Positions 47,571-61,000 of a stretch of 64,000 nt of DNA are shown piece after piece. How positions within the stretch are numbered: the first letter of the stretch is position 1; the number at the start of each line of letters is the position of its first letter. Location of the stretch: positions 7,378,618 to 7,442,617 of the forward strand of contig OY811980.1 of NCBI GenBank assembly GCA_963681505.1. The letters are read 5' to 3'. Below the pieces are notes generated by a model. That model saw only the letters and a list, made by a program, of their open reading frames with translations, was not told the DNA's origin and ran no database searches. This DNA is from Eunapius fragilis. Its lineage: Eukaryota; Porifera; Demospongiae; Spongillida; Spongillidae. The position numbers and the translations under genes are program-made.

Positions 47571-48800
47571 TTGATTCCACCTATGCTCATCAAAGACCAC
47601 ACCCACCATATCACAGGTCTCCCATTTTATTACCCTCCCATAATAGAGATGGAAGGTGTGGTCTGTCCTGTACATCCCGGTCCTCAGACCAATTCTTGTT
47701 GCAATATTATCATATGGAGAGAGAAGCCATTGTTCTATCATTTAATGCCATAATGTGAGGTTGGTGGCTCAAGTGTGAGAATGAGATAAGTGTACCAAAC
47801 AATTAAGCTAGGGTTAGCTACATATGGTTGATCACTTCAGAGCAGATGGATTTGCATGCAGATCCACGGCATAACAAAATGCACATCAGAGTGTCACAAC
47901 ATGTTCCCCATGCATGCATATGCACACACATATATGAAATGAAATCCGTCAACATGCTGTAGCTCATGTGATGTGCAAGTCTTTTAGGTTCTAAAGTCTG
48001 CGACATCATCAAGGAAGTAAAAATTTATATACTTTTGTTTGGTGTCTTAGGATCTAAGTAACAGGTTTGATGCATTCTTTTGCGCAGACCATCTCATTTT
48101 AATAAAAATTCAGTGAGTCGAATACTAATGAGTGAGGCTATTATCACGATAGTTAACAATTAATAATGAAATTCACATGCAAACACTTCTAAACGTGTAA
48201 CTCAAACGAACAACGTGTTACATATGGTCCGTATATATCTGACTCCGCTGCTCACTTCATCAGATCTCAGAATGGGAAGGGTCATGGTCCTCTTGGTCTT
48301 CAACACTCTCAACATCTGTATCACTCAGGTCTGATGCAGCAGGGTGCAATAACAATGGCAAAAGGAATCACAAAACTAAAAGGCCTCTGGGCGCAAGAAC
48401 GAAGGCAAAAGGAATAACAAAAGCGCAATAGTCCCGTGAATAAAGATACAAAGGAGTGCCCTACCGCCTATTATCTAGAACTTTAATCAATTTACTTTGA
48501 CGCTACAGCCCAGGGCCCTCGGGGATTCTAAATCACGTAGATCCCTCGGTTTCAGTGTCTAATTGTTTATACACTCTAAAGGTAGCGCCAGTAATGAGGC
48601 TAAAACGTAAGAAATGTATTCTTGAAAACCAAACAGACAATGTAAAAGCAGAAGACAAGATATTGTACATTTAGAGGTATATACTCGGACAATTAAGGAC
48701 TGTCATTTTGTCATGAGGGGTCGACTAGGGCTTAAGAACTATTATTTTCCGCATCTGCGAGGTCACAACTTTCCATACATGGTAGTGTACAAATACAAGC
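47571..48800. other. Region without recognised genes
   Basis: AT-rich sequence; short frames only, none with a recognisable domain. Confidence 0.4.
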
Positions 48801-49000
48801 NNNNNNNNNNNNNNNNNNNNNNNNNNNNNNNNNNNNNNNNNNNNNNNNNNNNNNNNNNNNNNNNNNNNNNNNNNNNNNNNNNNNNNNNNNNNNNNNNNNN
48901 NNNNNNNNNNNNNNNNNNNNNNNNNNNNNNNNNNNNNNNNNNNNNNNNNNNNNNNNNNNNNNNNNNNNNNNNNNNNNNNNNNNNNNNNNNNNNNNNNNNN
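48801..49000. other. Assembly gap of 200 N
   Basis: Exactly 200 N, likely a gap of nominal size. Frames crossing it are meaningless. Confidence 0.99.
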
Positions 49001-49348
49001 ACTTTAGGATCCGTTGCGAAGCATCTCTCCGTCATGTGACACCATAAACACGCATGTGCACGCTGTAATTTAAGTTTGTCCATCTCCTAAACGCTAATAA
49101 TGTCACCGCTCAAGAGCTAATTGCGTCATCGCCTTGAGGCAATTCACGTGATTGCCTATATATACCGTCCAAACGCTAATTGCGGCATTGCTTTGGGCGC
49201 CGAAACAGGGGTTGTGTCTCGAGCGCTACGCAAAAATCACTCGAAGCTCATAGGTCGAGAGCGCGACCTCCAGGGCCACCGTAGAGATAGAGCTAGTGTA
49301 CTGAGTGACATTGTGTTTGCTTATTAACAAATACGGGACTAGGTCAAC

Positions 49349-49761
49349 CAACCCCGGATCCAGGATTTGGCTAAGGGGGGGAGGGGGGGGCGGTTTTACG
49401 GAGGAGCGGCACATTGGCAATGAATGTATGCGAAGCCACCAAAAGGGGAGTTTAGACCCGCGATAAGGGGGGGGGGGGGGGGGGGGGGGGGGTGCTGGGC
49501 CCGATACGAAAAGTGGGAGGGGGGGTGGGGGGAGGGGGTGCTGTCCGCTTCAGGTCCGATACGAAAAGTGGGGCGGGGGGGGGGGGGGGAGGGCTGCTTG
49601 CCGTACGATGATACGATGATTTATATCTTCGTTTTGTGTGCGCGTGCGTGATAATGCGTGAGGGGTGGAGCGGGGGAGGGTGGGCGGCAATTGGTGCCAG
49701 AGGGCGGCATTTCATATGAATGGGGGGGGGGGCGGCGCCCCCTATGCTGGATCCGGGGCTG
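49349..49761. mobile_element. hAT-type MITE carrying poly-G tandem units
   Basis: The ends read CAACCCCGGATCCAGGA and, in complement, CAGCCCCGGATCCAGCA. They are flanked by an exact 8-base duplication, AGGTCAAC (49341-49348 and 49762-49769), as typical for hAT elements. The interior holds G runs alternating with GGTCCGATACGAAAAGTGGG-like units, the reverse complement of those in the element at 15734-16230. Both are therefore one family in opposite orientation. Confidence 0.85.
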
Positions 49762-50510
49762 AGGTCAACATCTCGTTGTCTCTTACTGATACATCTTTTC
49801 CTATATGCATTGAACTATACATAAAGCTATCCATGCAAGGAGTTGTTTTCAGATTTAAATGTACCCAATATGACGTGAATTCAGACCCCTAATTCGACAT
49901 ATGAATATTGTGAGCTGCGTGCATTAAAAATTTAAAGGAGTGCGCTTTAATATATCAACCTTTTTGCGCAATGTCACCATGCGAACAGGCCCCCTTAAGG
50001 GTAAAGCATCAACTTGAACAAGTAAAATAAAATATAAAAAACGTTCATATATGAGTTATTTGTGGCATAAAGGGACTTGTACTTAATCAGGAGGCCTTGA
50101 GCAGTTGCTTCTGCCTCAGCCGGTCTTTAATATCACAGATGTGCTATAATGTGTCTTCGAGGGTCATAAAGGGTGGAGGCTTCTTCGTCCCGCGACGCAT
50201 CTTGCGGTGCACAGGTACACGATGCACTTGCGCGGCTTCGAATAACCTTGCAGAATTTCAGTGTTGCACCGTAGTTTTGAACCCCCCACCTGTGGCTCAG
50301 CAAAAGTACCTGCAGAAAATTTATCTTTGTGATTGGAACATAATAACAACAACAACAAAACGTGCGGCAACTATTATAATGCACGTGGTAATTAAATATA
50401 ATATAATTATGTATATAAACTTATCGTTATTGGCGCCTAACTCACTTTACCGAGTTTTATCGAGCGGTTACCACGCATCTGATAGAGCTCTAGGTGAAGT
50501 TGCTGCATGC
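49762..50510. other. Upstream region of the Calx-beta gene
   Basis: Probably contains the promoter, but no core element is convincing. Frames on both strands at 50097-50510 are shadows of each other and are not recognised. Confidence 0.4.
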
Positions 50511-51978
50511 ATGATGCTACTCCAACGAGCAGTGGGCGCTCGCGTCGTGTGCTTTGCACTTATAGCTGCGGTTGGCATCCGACGTAAGTTTCGTTCGTTT
50601 TCAAGTTTTGCACGCTGGCACGTGTACTTGCCTCTCTTCCCCTCGCAGTGGTCTCTGCACAAAGTGCTACACTACTAGCACCACCTGCACCTCTACCAGT
50701 TTCAACATACCGAGCACTCGCCCGGCTGGGCCGTACGCGTGCTGCGTTAACGGAGGTGGGAGATCCTACAAACTTAGTACCACCGGCCCATGCACGGCTT
50801 GTGTAGGTAAGCGTTATCTCCTTCGTGTACTTTTCGCTGCCCTAAGCTACTAGTGTCTCCCTCCTACGAAAGTGTACGGGTTCTTTCCAGACCAGACTTC
50901 CTCCTCGCCATCACAAGCATATCTCACAAAGAAGGCGTGTTCCCATATGTGTACTTTGGATACGTGAACGGAACTTTGCCGAGTGGTAACCATGCGGTTT
51001 CCTTTGCAGTACAGAAGAGTAAGTTATTAGCCCCATTGGTGCGCGCGCCGCTCGATATGTACCGCTCTCTGCAGATACTCGATACAATAACGAATTCACA
51101 AGTGTTTACGTTGTGAATACCATGACGACCAGAGTGCAGTTTTCACTGAGTGTTAATTTAGACAACATAGCCTTGCAGCCTCCACTACTGGTCCCAGTCA
51201 ATGCCACAGTCGATAGTTCAAATGAACTTGTTATGCCTTTTACTGTTACAGTATTGGATGGAGACGGTGAGTGGGCTTGGACACGATATGCTGTCACGTG
51301 ATTGATGTAACTGTCCCCATTCCAGTTGTCACTATTTCGTTCAAAGAAAAAGAATACAGTGTGACGGAAGGGGCAACAACAGACCTATACCCTAAAATTA
51401 AGCTGGTCAGGGATAAAGTGATTGTCCAGCCACTTCAAATACAGGTGATACCACTGACAGCTGACCAGTTTTTTTCTCTGAACATTCCGTTACCAGATGG
51501 CAATACTCTGCCTAATCCTGCCCAATGTAAGCAAATGTTTTCATTTTGAATATTCCTGGCTACTGGTTATATTTCTTTTTTCCTTCAGACATCCCCAATG
51601 GACTTCAGGACTTTAACATACAGTTCTCAATCTCACCTTCACAGTTGATTCCTCCATTGATAGTGATCTCAGTCCACTTGTTGGCATTGTGGATGACCTT
51701 ATCAATGAGGCAAATGAGCAGTTTGTTTGTATAGTGAGCGTCTTAGATACCTCCCTGGTTACATCTGGGCGTGTCAGGATCACCCCTTTACCTGCAACAA
51801 TAATCAATATTCGTGATAATGATCGTAAGTCATGCCATATATGGGTAGATGGCACATATCCTTATATGGCCATGTGGTGCATGTCTGCATCTTATAGTTT
51901 TAACCATTAACCATTAGTCACTCCCTCCACACATCCATTGTGTCACTTAATACTTTTGTAGTATCGTGATCGGGGGGT

Positions 51979-52018
<40 letters not shown>

Positions 52019-55000
52019 AGGAATAAGAGACTAAACTAACACGCCCGTAATAGCAAGCGCCGACCAAGGTCACCAGACAACGAATGGTCCAATGGGGAGA
52101 AGCCACAAACCGACCCTTGTGGTTTGATCCCTCTGGAAGGACCCATCTCATAGGGCATGCATGGTCCGGGTATCATAACTTTATAAAGTGAGCTGAAATC
52201 ATTAGATGATTCACTTTCTTTGATATGGTGGGATGGATCCTGGTACCCCCCCCCCCCCCCCACCCTCCCTGGGGCCAGCACATAGTGTATGTGGGTGTGG
52301 GGTGAAGCCACTTTAATAGATAGCAGTGCGTTGGTGTGATAATAGCCATGCAATACAAAACAGTTTTATTGTGAACGAATTAAATGCAGCCATATTCTCA
52401 GTGGCATGTTGCATGTGGTCATCCTTATATGGGTACATTAGTTGTATGTCCTTATAAGGCATGTAGCGCATTAATTAGATAAACCAACGAGCTGTTGTCT
52501 GAAAGGCTAGTGTTGTGTGAGCGCATAAATTCTTGAGGAGCAAAAATCTGACAACCACTGTGTCTTTAGTTGACCTTGTTAATTAATGTTATTTTATGAG
52601 TTCTTACTGAAATAGCCATTTTCTATGAATGAGATGATAGACTAAAGTTAGTTCATTTTCTTTATTCATTGCTAATTTTGCAACTGCATGGCGACACAAG
52701 GTAAATTGAACACAGAAAATTGTGTCTCATAGAAACCTATAAAATATTGAATTCAATTTTTTTAATGGAAAATTTATATGTCTAAACACAGAGTAAATAA
52801 TAAGTGGCACCGGCCATGATATTTTGACCATCACATTGCAATGTACTTTCCTGATGCTGTTAATGGCATTGGCGCATACAGGACCTATTAACTCGCCATG
52901 CTGATCTTTTCAAGGATGGGGTGATGGTAAAAACTCTCTGCAACGCCATTTGCAGTTCTTTAGACACTCAGTTTGTACCACATGCTTTACATGGAAGGGT
53001 TGATCAAGAGTTGGACGGACTAGAAATGGAAAGATTCATTGAGGCAATACAACTGTCCGATTGGGCTAATCCCGGTGATGCCACTGGTGAAGGGCGATGG
53101 GGAATATCAGGATTAGTGGTGACAATAAAGTAACAATGGATGGTGTATGCTGCACTGTCCAGTGCATAACTTAAACTACGTGCATTAGTCTAAATAAGCC
53201 TTCGCATGCTACTTGAGGGCAACCGTCCCATACCCAGACCACCTGCTAGTCCCCAGGCTGAAATAAATACAGTCACTTGTTTCACAAGGCAAAAACAGCT
53301 TGCAAATGAGTTTTGTACACAAACTAAACCAACTGAACTAAGCCACATATCATAATACCTGTTCTGGCTTCATATTCAGCTGAAAAAAATAGTGTCTGTT
53401 CACTCATCACTGTTTCCTATTCCTTCCTCTCTGTAGACGTCTCAATAGGCTTTGAGTATTCTCAGTACAACTTTACTAAAACGAAAGGCTCCCATATGGA
53501 CACAATAAGACTGGTCAAGAAAGATGGAGTGGTGTCTGAACAGACCTTTCACGTCCAGGTGACAACAGGCAATGAGGGGGGCAAACAGGCCAAACATGGA
53601 CAGGACTATGATATAGGGGGCAATTTGCAGAATTTTACCATAACACCAGGCCAGCAGAACCTTACCATTCCCATCAACATTTCTGATTATGGTATATATA
53701 CTGGAACTAAAAAGGCCACCCTTTTTTCTGCTCCTCTTCCAAGTTCTCTTTCATATGTCAACACAAACCTCGCCTCCTCTACCACAGTAGTCATCTTGGA
53801 TTACCATGGTGGGTTCATATGAGTGATCACATGATCTGTTTGTAATGTCATCTCTCCACATGCAGTGGCTATTGTAGGGTTTACTAGTGGTGAGAAAGTT
53901 GTAACTGAAGGAGAAGATTTTAGTGTGTGTGTAAATGTTGTCACTCAACCTGATCCAAGTGTGGCGATGCAGTTAAGCTTCTTTCTTAGCGTGGAGGTAT
54001 TCCCTGCAGGTTTGTGTGTGTGTGTTCTGTGTGTGTGTGCATGTGTTGTTCGTATGTGTGCATTGTGTGCATGTGTTGTGTGCGTGTGTGTGTGTGTGAT
54101 TTACATGCAATTTTTATTGTGCATACATACACCAAAAATGTAAACTAATAGCAGTTGAAGTTTATGGGGCCATGAAGCCATGAAGCTATAAAAACATTTG
54201 CCTGTCTAAGCAAATTACTAGGTCTACAACCATCTCAACTTTGTTAAATGAACTGTATTGCCATCTGACACTGTGCCAATGAGGCAAAATGCTCAGGTGT
54301 TGCTCGCCCGCGTTGCTTTGCCTGCCATAGCCCATCATTTTTATGATAAAATTATAATCCCAGAAGGCTCAATTCGCTCCAATTGTATACATACATTGTA
54401 TGGGACATAGCTTTCAAAATTAATAAGCACAAATCGAGTGGGAAAGCGTGTACTAAATTTGCACAACAATATCCTCGTAACGGATAACATTCAAGTTGAC
54501 CATCTGAACAATTCACCCACCAAATGTGATGAGCTTTTGACCCTTGTACTTGGAGATATGTGGAATTCTAACCCGCTGGGTTGGAATTTACTTTGTAATC
54601 ACAGCAGCGAATATACAAGAATCAATTTTATTTGGTGTGCAAATACGTGTAGGAGATTTGAAAAGGAAATATTCATAAATACTATTTTTATTATATAGAC
54701 GCTAGCTTGACAAGTGGTCAATGATCTGTTGGAAAAGTCTCTTTACCATGAACCCTTCTCTCTCCATAGTCACATCTGATGTTAACGATCCCGCAGTCTA
54801 CCCACTTACCATTGGACCATTCAACAATGATTCCAGAACTGTCTGCTTCAATGTGACAGCATCAATTGATTCAGATATCGAGGGAAATGAGACATTCCTG
54901 TATTCCCTTATCACTGATGGTGCGGAACCATCAGTGAGAGTCTCACCCAACACCACGTGTGTGACCATTATGGACAACAATAGTAAGAAGAGGGACTGGG

Positions 55001-58000
55001 GAGGTGGGGTTTGAGTGGGGAGAAGAGGGGAGGGAGATAGTTGAGAGGGGGAGGGGTGGACTTTTGGTCTAACCTGTTCTCACACCCTTCCCAACTGCCA
55101 GCCTACTACCAGCCCCCTCCCTCCCCTACTACCAGCCCCCTCCCTCCCCTACTACCTGCCCCTCCCTCCCCTACTACCAGCCCCCTCCCTCCCCTACTAC
55201 CTGCTCCTCCCTCCCCTACTACCAGCCCCCTCCCTCCCCTACTACCAGCCCCTCCCTCCCCTACTACCAGCCCCCTCCCTCCCCTACTACCAGCCCCTCC
55301 CTCCCTACTACCAGCCCCCTCCCTCCCCTACTACCTGCTCCTCCCTCCCCTACTACCAGCCCCTCCCTCCCCTACTACCAGCCCCCTCCCTCCCCTACTA
55401 CCAGCCCCTCCCTCCCCTACTACCAGCCCCTCCCCTCCCCTACTACCAGCCCCTCCCTCCCCTACTACCAGCCCCCTCCCCTCCCCTACTACCAGCCCCT
55501 CCCTCCCCTACTACCAGCCCCCTCCCTCCCCTACTACCTGCTCCTCCCTCCCCTACTACCAGCCCCCTCCCTCCCCTACTACCAGCCCCCTCCCTCCCCT
55601 ACTACCAGCCCCCTCCCTCCCCTACTACCAGCCCCCTCCCTCCCCTACTACCAGCCCCCTCCCTCCCCTACTACCAGCCCCCCCCCCTCCCCTACTACCT
55701 GCCCCCTCCCTCCCCTACTACCAGCCCCCTCCCTCCCCTACTACCAGCCCCTCCCTCCTCTACTACCAGCCCCTCCCTCCCCTACTACCAGCCCCCTCCC
55801 TCCCCTACTCCCTCCCCTCCTCCCTCCCCTCCCTCTCCTACTGCCCACCCCTCCCTCTTCCTGATCACTTGGGTACAGGCGCCTGAAGGTAGTCTCGTAC
55901 CCAGACCCATATGTTCACAGCTGTAGATGGATTACATCACTGCTACGTGAAAAGTGAAAACTGTGAAAACCTTTCATGTGGCGATGATGTAATCCATCCA
56001 CAGCTGTGATAAATATGGTTTTGGGTATACAAGACTAGGCCCAAGACCTGTTGGTGTGGATTAATCCCCCACCACCCCCCCCCCCCACCACCACCCCCAC
56101 CGATGAAAATAATGAGCATAATTTACAATAGTTTGTACATAGACTCAGTTACTTTCGCTTTCCATTAATTGGCCTATGCGTGTGAACAACAAGTTAAATA
56201 TGCCTGCCAGTGGAGGTCTAATACACGTTTCTGTCGTTTGAGCACAACTAATTAGACAGAAACGTAGCTCCCTCCCGCACGTGACGCTGCCACGTGCTTC
56301 AGGGGGTTTGAAGGGAAATGTGCCTGCAGTCTATGTGGTTGTGTGTATGTGTGTGGTGCAGCGTGCACAATAAATCGGTGATTGACGTGGGGGGTGGAGC
56401 CTCACGTGGTGCAGTACGTGGGGAGGGAGTAACCATAGGCTGGTCCTGACCTTTGTGATGGCTCTGGTGTTCCTCTCCCCACTACTCTCCTTCCCCTCTC
56501 CCTCCTCCCAACATCACTCCTCCCTCCCTCTCTCCTTCCTCCCTGGTCTTCTAACCCAATACATTCATCTTTGTCACTATCTTCAAATCATGTCATTTCA
56601 TTTTATGACAGTGACAGTGACAGTACAGGTTGGGTTTAACCCAACTGAGTACTACACTACTGTGGATGCTGAATTTGTCAATTTGATGGTTCAGAGGAAT
56701 GGAACATCTGGAGTTGTTACTTCAGTTAACATAACGACAGTTGATGTAACTGCAATAGGTATATAAAAGTGCTTAGACAATACACCTAGCCTATTTTGAC
56801 CTACTATTTTTTTGCTCAGATGGACAGGATTATACAGGTGTAACAGAGGTCATTATTCATTTCCCTCAGCGCGGAGGAGAAAGAAACTCTGACGAAGCTG
56901 AAACAAGCTTTGAGTGACAGAGCAGGCATAACGCGGGACTCGTTGACCTCCGCTAAGGCGTTCTCGGAGCGCAAGCAAGGCGCCTACGAGTCAGTTAGGG
57001 ACTACGAGATAGATCTAACGAGGTTGTTTAAAGAGGCCTACCCCAACGAGGATACAACAAAGTCTGCCGTTCTGCTGCAGGGGTTCCTCGGCGGTTTTCG
57101 TCCGGAGATCACCAGACACATCTTGCTAAAGGGGACCCCGAACAAACCGGAGGATGCACTGAAGGAGGCGTTGGCCGTCGAGCGCGCCCTTGCATTTCAA
57201 GGGAGTGAGAAGCACGAAACACCTGTGCAAGTGGTTCGTACGAAAACGACGCCTCCAGCTGCAGAGAAGTGTGAAGACCCGCGCGAGCTTCAAAAGCTGA
57301 TGAGCGAGATGCTGATTCGTTTGCAGAGTTTGGAGTCTGGTTTGGCTGAGCGAAGAAAGACGGACGAGGCACAACGTCGCGATCGCCGACGGTGCTTTAC
57401 GTGCCATAAACTGGGACACATCAGCCGCAACTGCCCAACTAGTGAGCCCCGAAATTCGGAGCGACCACGCCGTCAAGGACCCTATCGCGGCGATTCAGAA
57501 GAGGAAGACCCAGTTAAGGTATGTGGAGTAGATCACACTACGCTTCGCGTGCGCGGGTTATTGGGGGAGAGACCAATTGATTTTTTGGTAGACTCGGGCG
57601 CCGCGGTCTCTGTGGTTACTCTCGACATTTTACCTTCCAGCAGTCGTTCAGAAATTGACAAGACTACGCTACTCACCGTCGGAGCGAATGGCAGTCCACT
57701 AGATGTCATAGGCCGTGTTAATATTTCGATTACCATTGGTGATTTCGTTAATACGCACCCATTTGTAGTTGTTCGAAAACTTACCGTTGACTGCTTGCTG
57801 GGGGTGGACTTTCTTACGCAATATGGGGCAGTAATTGACTGTGTTAGGAATACGCTGTCGCTAAACACAACGCGTAGTTCACTGCCGTTAATAGCACCAG
57901 CAACAACTCTTACACCGATCATAGCCGCAGTCACAGTCCCCGAAACTACTCAAATACCAGCGCGATCCAAACGGCTAATTAGTTGCAGAATCCAATACCC

Positions 58001-61000
58001 TGGCGTGATTTTAGGACAAGAAGGGCTACTGGAGCCCGATTACAAGGGTCAGGGTAGATTACTGATTGCAAGAAGCTTGAATACAGTAGACCGATGTAAT
58101 GGAGTAGTTGTGCAAGTTATTAATACGGGACATGAATCGATTACTTTGCATTCGGGTACTACAGTGGCTAGTTTCAATTCTAGTGCAATTGTGATGACTG
58201 TGAACAAAGATGATACTAGTGGGTTAGAGAGTGACACAATGCCAGATGTTGATCTGACTGGGGCTAACTTGGACCATTCTCAGCAAGAAAAGTTGAAACA
58301 GCTCATATGGAAATTCCGCACACTATTTGCAACAGAGAAAGGTCCTCTTGGTCGGACTTCAGTAGTGAAACACACAATCAAGACTGATGGGCCACCGATC
58401 CGACAACCACTACGCAGAATTCCATTTGCACTTCAGAGTACAGTGAGAACAGAGATCCAGAAGATGCTGGAACAAGGTGTGATTCAGAAGAGCAACAGCC
58501 CATGGTCATCTCCAGTTGTGATGGCAAAGAAAAAGGATGGGAAATGGAGGTTCTGTATTGATTACAGGAAGCTTAATGCGTTAACACACAAGGATGCTTA
58601 TCCACTGCCAAGGATAGATGCCACTCTGGAATCACTTTCGGGATCTCGATTCTTTTCTACTCTTGACTTAGCATCGGGGTATTGGCAAGTTGAAATGGCA
58701 GATCTGGACAAGGAGAAGACTGCGTTCTCAACACAGGGTGGGCACTACGAGTTTAACGTAATGCCTTTTGGGCTCACCAATGCCCCAGCAACATTTCAAA
58801 GACTTATGGAGTGTGTTCTGGCTGGGTTGACATATGAACAGTGCTTGATATACATAGATGACATCATTGTGTTTAGTGCCACATTTCCGCAACATTTGGA
58901 ACGGTTACAAACTGTTCTTGAACATTTGGCTGCAGCAGGACTTAGACTTAAGCCTAGCAAGTGCCATTTTGCTCAAAACCAGATATGCTACCTGGGGCAC
59001 ATTGTCTCCCAGCAAGGAGTCCAAGCTGATCCAGAAAAATTGAGAGCTGTCTCGATGTATCCTGCTCCCCACAACATCAAAGAACTGCGCCATTTCCTTG
59101 GTTTAGCAAACTACTATCGGCGATTCATTGAAGGCTATTCTGCTATTGCTGAACCCCTCCACAAGCTCACTCGGAAAACAGCTGGAGGCTACAAGTGGAG
59201 TAATGAATGCGACGATGCATTTTCACTGTTGAAGCAAAAGCTCACAATGTCACCAATTTTGGCCTACCCTTGCTTTCAGCAACCATTCATCCTAGCAACT
59301 GATGCTTCAGAGTTTGCAGTAGGCGGTGTCCTTAGTCAGAAAATCAATGGTGTTGAGAGGGTCATATCTTACTGGAGTCGTCAGTTGAATAAGGCTGAGC
59401 GTAATTATTCAACTGTGGAGAGGGAAGCTTTAGCAGTCGTTGCAGCTGTTAAAGAATTTTACCCATACCTGTATGGCCGAACCTTCACCTTGTTTACTGA
59501 CCATAACCCACTAACCTCTCTCCAGGGTCTCAAGGACACAGGGGGACGTATAACTAGATGGCTTCTTTTCCTGCAGCAGTTTGATATGAAGGTGCTGTAC
59601 AGACCAGGCAGAAATAATGGGAATGCTGATGGCCTGTCACGAAGACCACAAGGTAGGGAGGATCCACCACAGTCCCAGTTACATGATGATAAGGTGAGAG
59701 AGGTGTGTGGAATAACCTGCATTGAAGACACAGAGAAGCTAAGGCAAGAACAGGTCAAAGATGTGTACACTTCTCAGATCATCGAGGCGCTAAAAAATGG
59801 GGAGTCGACAGATAAGAGAGGGAAGTACAGGTACTTAATGAATGAGGGTGTTTTGTGTCGTCTCTTGATTGGTGGTAGCCACCCCCCTCAAGTAGTAGTA
59901 CCAGTTACCTTGCGGCCACTTGTCATTGAGCAGTTGCATGACAAGTCAGGGCATTTGGGTGTTCACAAAACTCTAGAAAAACTGAGAGAGCGTTTCTACT
60001 GGCCTGGGTGTGACCTTGATGTCAAGAATGCTATACAGCAGTGTGATCGTTGTCAGAAGAGGAACAATCCAGTCCCTAAACAGCATTCGCCTATTGGTAC
60101 CATCAAGAGCAACTATCCATTTGAAAAGCTGTCATGGGATATTATGGGCCCCTTGCCTACCTCTTCCTGTGGAAATAAATACATCCTGGTAGTGACCGAT
60201 CTTTTCACCAAATGGGTAGAAGCCTTTCCTTTGGCCAAAACTGACAGTGTCACTCTAGCTAAAGTGTTGGTGAATGAGATTGTGTGCCGTTATGGGGTAC
60301 CACGGTATCTACACAGTGATCAGGGGGCCAACCTTGTGAGTGAGGTAATTAAATCTCTTTGTGCAACACTGGGCATTAATAGGACACAAACCACAGCATA
60401 CCACCCAGAGGGAAATGGCCAGGTAGAACGGTTCAATCGTACTCTTGAATCAATGCTAGCAAAGGTTATTGCTGACCATCAAAGAGATTGGGATGAGCAT
60501 ATACAAAATGCATTATTTGCATATCGTACTGCTATCCATGATTCTACAGGATACACCCCCTTCCTGGTTATGTTTGGTCGCTCACCTACACTGCCAATCG
60601 ATGTGATGTTGGGGCAAGGTGAGGAACAGAAGGAGTTGCCAAGTTATGTCCAGAGATTGCAACAGTCACTTCGAGCCGCATTCTCTTCGGTACGTAAACA
60701 CCTGGATGTTGCTCACCAACGCCAAAAACAAGAAGCTGATAAGCTAAGCACTGGGGAAGGTCAATTGCAAGTAGGAGATAGAGTGTGGTTGTATGTCCCA
60801 GCTGTGAAAACAGGTACAACTAGAAAATTGGCCTCCCTATGGCGAGGACCTTATACAGTTGTTGACAAACTGAGCTCTGTAAATTACAAAATACAAATAA
60901 TTGGTGGAGCAAAGTGCCAAATTGTTCATAGAAATCGGCTGAAGCTGTGCTACAGCAACCCTGATTTGCCTGCCATCCAAGCGCACACAAACAGTGAAGC

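Noticed and set aside
48713..49083. Frames at the N run
   Set aside because: Composed of unknown bases in an assembly gap.
55041..55886. 281-codon proline/serine/threonine-rich frame
   Set aside because: A polypyrimidine minisatellite inside an intron; flanking Calx-beta exons join in phase without it.
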